64,000 nt of DNA, from the NCBI GenBank assembly GCA_036245805.1, contig BTRK01000003.1:35171215-35235214 (forward strand). Direction: 5' to 3'. Below the pieces are notes generated by a model, which had not been told where the DNA came from, made no database searches, and saw nothing but the letters and a program-made list of their open reading frames with translations. A program made the translations under genes and the position numbers. Position 1 is the stretch's first letter. Each line of letters begins with the position of its first letter. Positions 46,201 through 57,321 of this stretch are shown here, in pieces. The DNA is from Pristionchus mayeri. Lineage: Eukaryota; Nematoda; Chromadorea; Rhabditida; Neodiplogasteridae.

Positions 46201-49200
46201 CAGTAATAGTAGTTCACCAGTGGAACTTCAAAAGTACATGTTTGTGTAATGAAATCGATCCACCGAAAACCCGATTTCAGATTAACTTAGCGAAGAAGAA
46301 AATTCACGTTTCGAAGAAAAGTGACAGGAAGATGAATTGTCCTGAGTGCGAAGTGAGATTTGATTTTTTTCGAAAGTGAAAGATTCCTTTTTAATTCCCT
46401 ACAATATTCTCATTTTTTTACTGTACGCAAAGATTGTACAAACCCCTCCTAAAACAACTTAGAATTTCGTCATGTATGTAACAATTATCAATATGCCGCC
46501 TAATTAGATATTTCAGTTCGGTACCCACTGCTGTTCCACGTGGATCGCACATCTCAGAGCCAAACACTCTACGTATCCTAAAATTGTGAACATATTTGTC
46601 TTATAGCCATTAAATTTACAATTTGGGCAAAATGCATTAAAGAAATGGGCATTTTTGGAACTTTCTGCAGACATTGCGGGAAACTACTATGAGTTTTTTT
46701 GGATAAGCTTACTTAATTGATTGCCCGACTATGAGCATTGAACATTAAAGAGGTTTAATTCTATAAATAATATTGGTTATAACACGGATGCTGCAGGCTG
46801 GCTATCTCCTTCGTTGCGATTGCGGGCAAGAATCTTATGCTAATAGTCACAGTTACCAGGTACTGCAGAATTTTAACTTTTGTACGAGAATAAAAAGCGA
46901 AACAATTTAATCAATTACAGTGGAGGAAAGGTTAAATTGATCCGCGAAAAAAAAATTAAATTGATGTATTATCACAGTAACAATCATCTGAACAAGAATG
47001 AATTGATAATGGCTGTTTACGCAATTGTTTCGCACAAACAAATGTAGTCGATATCGCTGGTATCAGTAAGACCTACTCTATCGGGTACAACCCACTCGGT
47101 TCTTGCCAATTGAAGGCCGTCTTATCGAGCCACCCTATATGTTTTTGTCAGGGCTTTGAAGCTCATTAGCAATATATGTCCACATTTGATACAAAATGAG
47201 AGGTTCGCGCGTTATTAGAATGTTATACATTTGACTTTCTAAAGTTCATTTATTAAGTTTCACAAACATTTTAGTGCGATATCTATAATATCACAGTGGT
47301 CCAAGAAGAAGACAACGTTATTCGAAGATTGATTGATTGCATGGTTGATAATGTGGCTGGAGTTTCGAATGATGAAAAGGTTAGATCGTAACATTTGAAT
47401 TCTAAATATGCAAAATAGTCGTGTTCAGCCATCATTTTTTAAATTTGGACAAATATTTTTTATGTGTTTTTTCACCTATCAGGAAGAGAAGTTAACTTAC
47501 TTTTAGTGTGCTGTTTCGAATCTTGCTGAGAATCGCGAGATGAAAAGATCGAGAAGGACGAAAAATTTGGTTAGTAAAATATATGCAATTAAATATATTT
47601 AATAGACTTTCCAAAATAGTTCTTCTTATTCCCCGCTCTTCTCTTTTGCATCTTGATTTGTGTTATCGACATTATTTGCATTACTTATAAATTTATCCGT
47701 ATTTTTTTAGCGCTATTCCTCTATGGAGGATTCGAATGAAGGAGAACAACCATCGTTGAAGAAATGCAAGTCGGAATCAGTGGATAAAAAAGACAAGGTA
47801 AGAAATTTATTCATAGAACCTCGTTTGACATGTTCTGACTACTCTGGTAAAGGCAATTTCTTATCACTCTGGTCAGGTTATTCAAAAGAGAAGATCATCT
47901 ATCGATCGATCGTTTAAATCGAAATCTGTGAAGAAGGAACATGATATCAAGCAGAAAAATGATCTGCAATGCCCGGAGTGCAATGTAAGTTATCTTTATT
48001 AGCTCTTTTTACACATTATTAGTTCAAAGTCCCAACAATTGTTTTCCTAGCTTATAATATATTATTTCTATATTCTCGAGAGCTTTTCGAATGAGAATTT
48101 TTATGTTTAGTACTGCTCGAGATCTGTTGCTGGATGGGAAATGCATCTCAGACGCACGCACTCTACCACTCCCACTCTGGTGAGATGTGTTTGGGTGTTA
48201 AGACACTGGCTCAGTAAATATCGAGGAAAGGGCGGACATAGTGTTGAAAATTGTCTCTGATCCCGACCGAATTTTTTTTGTGGATACCCCCAGGCATGAT
48301 GATAATTGTTTGAGTAGTCGTTTGGCACTGAGTCGTGAAACATATTTTTGGCGGGTTTTTGAATATCGAAAAATGGTATTTTTCAAAATTTCGGAAAAAA
48401 ATTTCAGGACCAAAGTTGATGTGGATTATCTTGAGGTATACCTAGAGTATGAAAAATGAGTATAGGATTATTCCGTACCTCAATCGCAAATTGACTTTTC
48501 AGCAAAAATTGTTTGAAATTTTAATACTACGCTCAAACAAAAAAGTTTCGCTAAAAATGAATTATAGCTTCTTGTAGAGGATGAAATTCCGCACCCAGTA
48601 GTAATTTTCGCGTAAAAAGTTAGGAAGCCTAAATTGGGTAAAAGCGGCTTCAAATGGAATCGGAAAATATTTTTCGTTCCAAACCCACTCGTGTTTATAC
48701 TCAAAATGTTCCCAAGATTGAGCTGATCACTTTTGGTGTTACATACTTTTCACGAAAGTGCTTGTGTCGCTTGATACACGGCGATAAATGCCGATTTTGT
48801 GTCAATATTTTCAAAAAAATAGATTTTTTTTCACTACACTCAAATTAAAAAGTTTCGCTAAAAATGAATTATACCATCTTGTAGAGGATGAATTTCCGCA
48901 TCCAGTAGTAAGTTTCTCGTAAAAAGTTAGGAAGCCTAAATTGGGTAAAATCGGCCTTAAATGAAACCGGCAAATATTTTTCTTTTCAAGCCCACTCGTG
49001 TTTATACCCAAATGCCCTAACTTTTTAAGCGAAAATTACTACTGGATGCGAAATTTCTTCCTCTACAAGAAGGTATAATTCATTTTTAGCGAAACTGTTT
49101 GATTTGAGTGTAGTGAAAAAAAATCTATTTTTTTGAAAATATTGACACAAAATCGGCATTTATCGCCATGTATCAAGCGACACAAGCACTTTCGTGAAAA

Positions 49201-52200
49201 GTATGTTACACCAAAAGTGATCAGCTCAATCTGGGGAACATTTTGAGTATAAACTTGAGTGGGTTTGAAACGAAAAATATTTTCCTATTCCATTTTAAGC
49301 CGATTTAACCGAATTTAGGCTTCCTAACTTTTTACGCCAAAATTACAACTGGATGCGGAATTTCATCCTCTACAAGAAGGTAAAATTCATTTTTAGCGAA
49401 ACTTTTGTTTGAGCGTAGTATTAAAATTTCAAACAATTTTTGCTGAAAAGTCAATTTGCGATTGAGGTACGGAATCATCCTATACTCATTTTTCATACTA
49501 TAGGTATACCGCAAGATAATCCACATCAACTTTGGTCCTGACATTTTTTTCCGAAAATTTGAAAAATACCATTTTTCGATATTCAAAAACCCGCCAAAAA
49601 TATGTTTCACGACTCAGTGCCAAACGACTACTCAAACAATTATCATCAAGCCTGGGGGTATCCACAAAAAAATTTCGGTCGGGATCAGAGACAATTTTCA
49701 ACACTAAGTCCGGCCATAACAGGCAGCTCCTCGATTCTTACAGAGCCAGTGTCTTAAGTCGAATAGTGTAGGCTGGATAGCTCTCGGATGAAAAAATACT
49801 TCGGTTAAAATTTTTGGTTTTATTGCGCACAACCGGTATGTTCTCATCCGTCGCTGATTGAGATTAACCCAGTTATTTTATATCACAATTTTGTTTATAA
49901 TGTTTGGTAATTAGGTTTCTGGTAATTATGTAATTATGTTTATCACGCGTTTCACGAGTCAGTGGATGAAAAACTGACCCTCCTGGAACATTTTCAAAAA
50001 AGTTGTCTCCGATTTGCTTTATATTATAGTGGTAGAATACCCTAGAGTGAAGATTTCGTAAAATATAAGTCATTGGTACCAGATCCGGCATTTAGGAATT
50101 TTTCGGATTTGCACCTGGCTCTGCTGTAAATCAGCTCCCAGATGAGCTAGAAAGATGGCATAGGTCTCAATGCTGCAGAGCGTAGCAGATTTCAACGCAG
50201 AATATGAAAGATAAAGTTGGTATGTATGATATAAAAATATGAAAACCGAATTTGAAGATGGTTGTTTTTTGCAATTTTTGATCAAATGGTGAACCTCGTG
50301 TTTTCAAGCAAAATCGAAAATTTCATGATGTCATATTTGAGTAATTATCACTCGTGGATATCTTTTCTTTTCTTTTTCAATGTTTTCTGACCTATTCATT
50401 CCGATTTCCATTGAAAAAAACCGAAGATTTCGATACTTCACAAAATCACATTTTTCACGAAATTTATCAGATTTCATGATTTTATGAAGTATTGAAATCT
50501 TCGTTTTTTTCAATGGAAATCAGAATGAATAGGTCAGAAAACTTTGAAAACGGAAAGAAAAGATATCCACGAGCGATAATTACTCAAATATGACATCATG
50601 AAATTTTCGATTTTGCTTGAAAACACGAGGTTCACCATTTGATCAAAAATTGCAAAAAAAACCATCTTCAAATTCGGTTTTCATATTTTTATATCATACA
50701 TACCAACTTTATCTTTCATATTCTGCGTTGAAAATCTGCTAGGCTCTGCAACATTGTAGGGAAAATAATTTATTTCAGGTGCAAAAAGTAGTTTTTATTT
50801 TTTATCATTTTCGGTTCTGGGCCGATCCTCGCGTTGTCAACAGAACAATTTCTCAGCATATTTTTCCGCTCATTATGAGACCTGTGCCACCTTTCTAGCT
50901 CATCTGGGAGCTGATTTACAGCAGAGCCAGGTGCAAATCTGGAAAATTCCTAAATGCCGGCTCTGGTACCAATGACTTATATTTTTCGAAATCTTCACTC
51001 TAGGGTATTCTACCACTATAATATAAGGCAAATCGGAGACAACTTTTTTGAAAATGTTCCCGCATACCTCCACTAACTCGTGAAACGCATGTTATGTTTC
51101 GCCATGAACCACTACACCATCGAAGTGGTGTAGTGGTCCATGGCACGCCTAACCATTCCATTCCTTCCGGGTTCAATTCCCGGCCGTTACTCCGACCGGT
51201 GATGCTATGAACTCATAGTTGCCAACGCCACCGCCGCTGCGCAGGGGTGGGCAAAAACCTAATACCCGGGGTTCATTGGTGCGCAGGGGTGCGCAGGAAT
51301 TGTGCCCATCCCTGCGCACCCATGATCGATGGTAGGTCAAAACTAAGTACCGTAACCAATCGATAGTACAGTGCCACCAGATACCATATATAACTACCGT
51401 AACCTGCCGTAACCCCGGATTATCGCGAAATGACTTTCAAAAAAGTCAAGATACCGTAACCAATCGATAACAGTACCCAAGTAACTACTGTAACCCATTT
51501 CCTTTGGCCAGATACAGTTCCTTGGGTCAAACATTTTTCTAAAAAATTCAAATATTTTTCTTAAAATCCTAAATCGATCACATAATGATTCTACAGTAAT
51601 TAGAAAAACGGAATGATAATTTAAAATATTTTTTGATCTATTTTAGATTTTTAGAAAAGTGTTTGACCCAAGGAACTGGGTTACGATAGTTACTTGGGTA
51701 CTGTATAATCGATTGGGCAGGGTACCAGAACTATTTCAAAATAAAGTTAGTTTGCTATATTCGGGGTTACGGTAGCTGAATACGGTATCTGGAGGTGCTG
51801 TACTATCGATTGGTTACGGTACTTAGTCTTGACCTACCATAAACTTTCGATCTATGTTTGACCATGACCCGGGGTTCATGGGTGCGCAGGGGTGGGCATG
51901 GCGCCGCCACTGCTGGGCTACTATGTATGAACTCCATTGTTCAAACATTGGTTTTCTTTAGGCGGGCTGCCTCCTTCGTTGTGAATGCGGGCATGAATCC
52001 CACTCGTCATATCATGCTATCGAGGTAACAAATCGTTTTGTAATTATGTTTTACAAGGATTTACTTTATATACTTGGCTTCTGCTTTCAGTGTGAAATTT
52101 CCAATATTACTGTGGTTCGCAACGAAGATGAGCCGATTAGAAGAGTGGCTGATAATGTGGCAGTTGTAAGTTGATTACCCTTTTGTCTTGCAATTAAACG

Positions 52201-53331
52201 CTTAGATTTATAATGCCTAAATGCTCTGATTCACCATAAAATTTCTGAATTTCAGAGGACGATAATTCAAAACACTAATTCTCAGTGTATCTATCCTCGG
52301 TGCGAGGTCAGCCTCCCCCCACCATCTGTTTAGATATATAATATGCTGAACAGTAATCACGCTGGTTCAGCACCATGCCGGATGAAAACAACTGCAACAT
52401 GCCACCTTTGATGTATCAAAAGCGGCATAACGCACAAGTTTTCATCCGGCTTAGTGCCTACAAGTACTCGACTAGTATTACTTCTTTTACTGCTATCATC
52501 GTGTTGTACTAATATTCTTGCTCTCGCTAATATCGTTTATTTAGAAATATCCCAGGACACCTCTCGGTTATTTAACTCACCTCTCGAGACATCACAAGAC
52601 TACACTATATGAGGTTGTTCGCGGAAACTAAAGTTTGACCGACATATTCCATTTCAGAAAGGTCTTTTCTTTGAGTGCTCGCGTGGCTGTATAATCGACA
52701 CTCACATCGATATTTCGAATCACGAGAAAAAGGTTATTTTGTGAGCTCTTTTTATCAGAATTAAATCATTACCATGTACTCTTACAAATTTACAAATAAG
52801 ACTGTTCGGACAATAATGTTCACTAGAGGTAAAGGTAAAGGTACATCCCGTCTTCGAGACTGGGCTCGCGGGAGAACACTGCTAGGCCAGTGTCAATTTG
52901 GGCGGATTCAGTCCGGAGTGCCCACCTTTCGCCAGACATATTTACCTGCGTGATCTAGTCACGACTACCAATTCCCCGTCCCCAATGGGTAGGCGCCTTG
53001 GTGGGGCGGAGACGGTGTCACGGCCGGGAATCGAACCCGAGTGGGATGGAAAGGGAGGGCGCGCCATAGACCACTACACCACTTCGTCTCTTCTCTTTTT
53101 TAAGAATAGTTTTAAAGGATATTTTAAAGAATATAATGAATAATGTTTACTATTATTCATTATATTCTTTAAAACTGTGGGGATAATTGTTCGATGGTAT
53201 GCTTTGTCCTAGTTTATATATTTTTTCAAATAGTTTACATGGCTTGAATAAAGGATTTTTTTCAGTGCGATGGGCGCAATTACACCCTGCACCGCATGGA
53301 CGAGAATGGAGTGGAGGAGGGAGTACTGTAG
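43283..53331 (+). CDS. Gene D: the one intact copy, paired helical domains plus two zinc cassettes
   Basis: Twenty-nine exons join without a stop to 752 residues: 43283-43333, 43407-43502, 43567-43634, 43750-43876, 43981-44079, 44137-44204, 44297-44408, 44477-44536, 44777-44839, 44909-44995, 45057-45131, 45207-45263, 45318-45371, 45792-45848, 45964-46113, 46281-46352, 46517-46585, 46797-46859, 47275-47379, 47507-47569, 47711-47797, 47877-47984, 48111-48179, 51962-52024, 52091-52165, 52256-52306, 52545-52613, 52658-52732, 53266-53331. Residues about 18-114 and 115-207 are two copies of a helical domain. Residues 208-408 are a charged linker. Residues 409-532 and 533-666 are finger cassettes (NCPECE, THCCSTWIAHL, LLRCDCGQE, CDIYNITVV; then QCPECN, SVAGWEMHLRRTHSTTP, LLRCECGHE, CEISNITVVR). 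Residues 667-752 hold QCIYPRCE, HLSRHHKTTLYE and CDGRNYTLHRMDENG. Known for the family: similar uncharacterised nematode proteins. Function not known; DNA or protein binding is inferred only from the metal-binding pattern. Confidence 0.8.
43407..44408 (+). other. Tandem helical domain pair of gene D
   Basis: Exons 2-4 and 5-7 encode two related copies. DSLNNVFLNLFDVLSAILK aligns with DSLISQFLNLLNVMSLILK, then ALESLKSERSICLRHDEI with ALETVASELSICRRFEHS, then IRSLMYDLIDCIRITILHL with IRYLMFGVIECVHLTLLHL. Both copies have introns at the same places and in the same phases (0, 2, 0). The hydrophobic spacing suggests amphipathic helices. I do not recognise a named domain. The same pair is intact in gene C and frameshifted in B and E. 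Confidence 0.75.
45608..45698. repeat. GAGAGAG/ACCGGT MITE in intron 13 of gene D
   Basis: AGCTGAGGGGTCACTCTCTTC pairs with GAAGAGAGTTACCCCTCAGCT around GGTCGACCGG. It is orthologous in position to the copy in gene B. Confidence 0.65.
46114..46280 (+). other. Probable GC-AG intron in gene D
   Basis: The preceding exon ends AATAAG and is followed by GCGGGA, not GT. Genes B (25877) and C (37229) also have GC at this position, and no in-frame GT donor common to the three is nearby. The acceptor CGATTTCAG (46280) is good. A GC donor with an AAG before it is the simplest reading. Confidence 0.5.
48202..49753. repeat. TTAA-flanked foldback in gene D
   Basis: The arms begin GACACTGGCTC and end GAGCCAGTGTC, with TTAA on both sides (48198-48201, 49754-49757). 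The inner arms repeat CGAAAAATGGTATTTTTCAA and CACTCGTGTTTATAC blocks. No transposase. A TTAA target is typical of piggyBac-type or PALTTAA-like elements. It is the first insertion in the 3.8-kb intron 48180-51961. Confidence 0.7.
49941..51095. repeat. Foldback with CACGAGTCAGTGGA ends in gene D
   Basis: TTTCACGAGTCAGTGGATGA pairs with its near-complement at 51070-51090; GGTAGAATACCCTAGAGTGA pairs with TCACTCTAGGGTATTCTACC. It belongs to the same family as 62706-63806 in gene E (ATCACGAGTCAGTGGATGAA, GTACCGTATATCTGCTCCCA). Confidence 0.75.
51121..51195 (+). repeat. tRNA-derived SINE head fragment
   Basis: GTGGTGTAGTGGTCCATGGC (box A-like) is followed 30 nt later by CGGGTTCAATTCCCG (box B-like). 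The same combination occurs inverted in the SINE at 52824-53144. There is no 3' tail, so it is a fragment. A hairpin CACTACACC...GGTGTAGTG lies immediately upstream. Confidence 0.5.
51213..51935. repeat. Foldback related to 20165-20944
   Basis: Arms with ACTAAGTACCGTAACCAATCG and its complement near 51790-51825, CAAGTAACTACTGTAACCCA, and outer GGTTCATTGGTGCGCAGGGG / GGTTCATGGGTGCGCAGGGG. It occupies the end of intron 23 of gene D, just before the AGCLLRCECGHE exon. Confidence 0.65.
52824..53144 (-). mobile_element. tRNA-derived SINE inserted in the last intron of gene D
   Basis: On the minus strand the element starts near 53095 with GAAGTGGTGTAGTGGTCTATG (box A), has CGGGTTCGATTCCCGG (box B), a body, and ends in GGTACCTTTACCTTTACCTC, a simple-repeat tail. 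The target sequence is imperfectly duplicated (TGTTCACTA at 52815-52823 and TGTTTACTA at about 53144-53152). Genes B and C have the uninterrupted GTTCACTATTATTCATT or its close variant. The 53101-53144 segment is not SINE but an inverted copy of adjacent host DNA. Confidence 0.68.
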
Positions 53332-53694
53332 AACCAGTGTTGCTCAAGGATAAAATTATCGATCCACTATAATTGTTTCATGTTTTTGTTGTTATTGAGA
53401 ATATTTCGAGGGGCTGAGCATTGTTCAAGTATAAGCTCATCTTTACTATTTCTTTGAAAACATTTTATGGTGTGCAAATTTTGTTGTTCCTACCTTTTCA
53501 TACCTTGAAGTATTTTGCGTACCTTGTTGTACCCTCGAAGTTGTTTCTGGATCATTGTATAAATTTGCACTGTCAGACAATTATAATTCTTCCTTAATAC
53601 TGGTCTCATACCAGAAAAAATACCTTTCCTATTATTAATTGGAATTGTCAAAATTACATTGCTTACTAAGAACTAGTTGTCCAATTTTGTCACC

Positions 53695-53706
53695 TTTTTC
53701 CCAGGG
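53695..53706 (+). promoter_or_regulatory. Putative spliced-leader acceptor of gene E
   Basis: CTTTTTCCCAG|GG sits directly before ATG at 53707, 375 bp after the gene D stop. Confidence 0.58.
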
Positions 53707-56078
53707 ATGACTAAATCAACTAAATCAAGCACGTCGTTATCGACCGTCGAAGAATGGAATCGAAAGGTTTTACTTTATTTATTTATTTTTTGTTTTTCTA
53801 AAAATAATTTTAAAATTAATTCCAAAAATGAAACTCTTTCCAGGCTTTCGATTTCTCAGATAGGGAAGACTCGTTGAACAATGTTTTTCTAAATTTATTT
53901 GATGTGTTTTCTGCTATTCTCAAGAATACCAACCCGAGAGTTAGTTCCAGTTTCATCGAATGTGATTTTACGGTAAAAATGCGACTATATTATGTTCTTG
54001 TAGGCCGTTCAACATGCTCTGGAATCTCTCAAAAGCGAACGATCGATTTGTCTTCGTCACGATGAGATTAAGTAAGCCGTCGAGTGAAATATAATGTTTA
54101 CGCTGACTTAATAGTTACCAATGGAAAAGCGGTCGAACACAGCAATTCGCTCAGCTCTAGCTGTTATTGATTGCTCTTTTTTTGCAGAGATGATTCAATT
54201 CGATCTCTGATGTATGATCTCATCGATTGCATCCGTATTACAATTCTCCATTTGACGGATCATGAAGAATCTGCATGCAGCGATTTCAATTGAAATGGTC
54301 AAAGAATTGAGGAAAAAGGTGTCCTTTCCTCTGTCCTAAGAGTACACCTATATCTGTTATTATTAAGTTTATTAAGTTTATATTGTGATTTTTTCAAGTT
54401 TTGTACTTACTTTGGTTCATTTTACAGGCTTTTGCATCCAAGGCTCAATCAGATGATTCACTGATCTCTCAGTTTCTGAATTTACTCAACGTGATGTCAC
54501 TCATTCTCAAATCGGCTCAGCCCAATGTAAGGGTTACATTTATTTTGCTATTTTTAATTAAATTTACTATGGAGACTTTCAGAAGATTCTGTTGAAAGCG
54601 AACTTTTAATCTGTCGCAGATTTGAACACTCTAAGTGAGTTTCTATTAAAAATTTCATGTCTATTCCGCTACTCCAATTCTAATAATATTAAGAGTAAAT
54701 ATGAAATTTCTCATTTGCAGGGAGCTATCGATGCGATATTTGATGTTCGGAGTCATTGAGTGTGTTCATTTGACACTCGTCCATTTGAGTGGCAGGAAAA
54801 CTGAATCAAATTCAAAGGAATCTGTACAGGAGCCGGAAAAGGTGAATTATGCGAATTTATAGTAGTTGAAAAAATATTTTATTTATTTTTTGGTTTAATG
54901 ATATTTTCTAATTTTCAGACTACTGAAAATGTAACTGAGACAATATCTCCTATGGAATCGTCGAAGCAGCTAAATAAGGTAACAGGATCAAAATTGAATT
55001 CGATGAGATTTAGTGAACATGATAACATTTTTTACCTTTCCCATCATCACAAATGTTGCTCATGTATTTCTTCTCTCAGATTCCTAACTCCACTGTTCAG
55101 CTTTCTTCGACACCAATTGAAGATCCGTTTGTCGCAACACATGCACCGTCTGGAAATGAAGAGGTAAGTACACCAATTTAGTTATTCGATTAACAAATCG
55201 ACAATTTTGAAACACTTGTCGAAAATTCATCGATACTTTGCACTTCCAGACTGTTCAGGATAACAAGATAGTGGCCGAGATCGACCAAATGTCTACTTTG
55301 AGTCATCGTTCAAAACCGAATTATCCCTGTTTTAAACATATCTTCTAGATTCCCACATTCACTATTCCGTCCAATTTCACCGAACCGAAAGTGGAGCCTT
55401 CTGAAGTTTCTCAAATTATCCCCTCTGAAGATTTTAAGGTCAATTTTTTTTTTCACCATTATGCCTGTTTAATTCGTCTAGACTTCCGCTGCCGCTATTC
55501 CATCAAAATCTACACCGAAAGTGGATCCATCACTGAAAATAACGAGCTGATCTTTTATTTAATTCTGAAGCCTAATCTCTTGTTTTTTCTTGAATATTTA
55601 CTCTAGGTTGCTATAACTATTCCGTCCAATGTCACACTGAAAGTTGAGCCAGCTGAAGTTTCTGGAAATAACGAGGTGAGCTTCTGTTATATATTTTATT
55701 TCCTACATCACAATCTGGAACATTTAATTCCTCGCCACACCACGTCATTTAAAACGCGTTCTCTGTAAGAACGAGACGGGGGCGGCACACAGCTTCAAAA
55801 TGGTTCATATCGAGATACAATTGTAATTGGGTAATGCCTATGGCTAGGGTACACTTCCACATAAATTTCAGGTCGCTAGCTCCACTTTTTGACCTACCGA
55901 TCTCGAAAAATTAAAATCATTTTACAGCCACATGTTGTGTACCATTCGAAAGAGCATAAAAAGTTATGCCTAAATCTCTCTTGGCATCAAGTTTAATGCA
56001 AATACACATGAGTTACAACCGGAAAAGTCACATTTTTGAAGTGTTTCGATTTTTTTCGCTGCGAAGGTTTCATTTCTA

Positions 56079-57321
56079 TTGGGGTGTCCGGAAAGTTCGT
56101 ATAATGCTTCGGAAAAAAGTCAGTTCGAGATCAAATGCAGTGATTGCGCAATCTGTTTGTCAACAATGTATTGCATCATTCTGACGTTGAGTAGTGAGAG
56201 GATTTAATCAGTCTCCTAGTTGCTACATTGATTCTTGTGATGGACTCCCATCTCTACCTCCGAGCAGTTTTACTTCACTACTACCGTCTTGGCCGATCCG
56301 TGAAGGAGGCCCACTCTGCCCTGGCCCAGTCGGAAGGAGCTGACACCCCTCCATACTCTTCTGCTATAAGTGGTTCTCCCGCTTCAAGAAAGGGGAGTTT
56401 GGTCTCGATGATCAACCCCGCTCTGGACGCCCTCCCTCCCTCGATCAGCCTCTCGTTCTCCGCACACTGAAGCGCAAGCCCATGGCCAGTGTGCGTGAGT
56501 TGAAGAAGGATACTGGTACTCCCAGATCAACGGTGTCCGATATCCTCCATCGATCTGGGAAGAAGCCGAAACTCCCACAAGTGATTCCCCATGACCTCTC
56601 CCCCGAACAGCTGAAAAATCGTGTTCAAGTCTGTCGGGAATTACTCCATCGTAGATCCAATCTTCGATGGGTCAATTCCATCATCGCTACAGATGAGAAG
56701 TGGATCACGTACGATAACCCTGTGAGGAGACTGCAATGGGTGGATGCAGATGAGAAGCCCACGCCCGTCCCGAAGAAGGAAGAGCACGGAAAGAAGGAAC
56801 TCCGCTGCTTCTTCTTCTCAGTGCTCGGTCCCATCTACTGGGAGATCCTCGCCCCTGGCACCAGCATCAATGCCGACCTCTTCTCGGAACAACTGCAAGA
56901 TGTCGCGATCAGAGTCCCTCCCAGACTCCTGAACCAGGGCAAAATTCTTCTTCTGATGGACAATGCTCGCCCACATCGAGCGAAGATGACCCAGAAGAAA
57001 ATGTACGAGCTGAAGATCGAGAGGATTCCCCATCCACCGTATTCCCCGGATCTCTCCCCATGCGACTACCACTGCTTCCGCTCTCTCTCTCTGACTTCTG
57101 CAAAGGAAAGAAGTTCAAGAATCGAGATGAAGTTGTGAGGGCTTTCGTGAACTGGGCGGTCTCGAAGAAACCCGCATTCTGGAAGAGAGGAATCGAGACC
57201 CTGCCCAATCGCTGGAGAGAGGTAGTGAGAAAGAAGGGGGCATACATTGGTCACTGAGAATTGTAAAGCATTGAATAAAAAATAAAAACAAAAAATTATA
57301 CGAACTTTCCGGACACCCCAA
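56079..57321 (+). mobile_element. Mariner element with frameshifted D34D transposase
   Basis: A 1243-bp element with ends TTGGGGTGTCCGGAAAGTTC and GAACTTTCCGGACACCCCAA, flanked by TA (56077-56078, 57322-57323). The empty target TA persists in the opposite foldback arm (about 58598-58607). The higher G+C and cleaner coding than the surroundings suggest a recent arrival. Confidence 0.9.
56240..57257 (+). pseudogene. Mariner transposase, two frameshifts
   Basis: It cuts and pastes the element through a DDE/D RNase-H-like fold. The frame starts MDSHLYLRAVLLHYYRLGRS (about 56240) and shifts near 56366, where the WFSRFKKGEFGLDDQPRSGR motif follows in another frame. It then runs from 56482 through the helix-turn-helix-like region (STVSDILHR), IATDEKW, LLMDNARPH and PPYSPDLSPCDYH. 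It shifts again in a CTCTCTCTCT run near 57085 and ends FVNWAVSKKPAFWKRG...GAYIGH at 57257. The three acidic residues are in TDEKW, MDNARPH and CDYH; 34 residues separate the last two, the D34D spacing of true mariners. Total length is about 340 codons, usual for the family. Both shifts are small indels, so it is probably dead but young. In vivo function is unlikely without repair of both. Confidence 0.88.

Noticed and set aside
18645..53331. Bacterial-style operon or defence island
   Set aside because: Introns, splice signals, trans-splice-like acceptors and element types are all eukaryotic.
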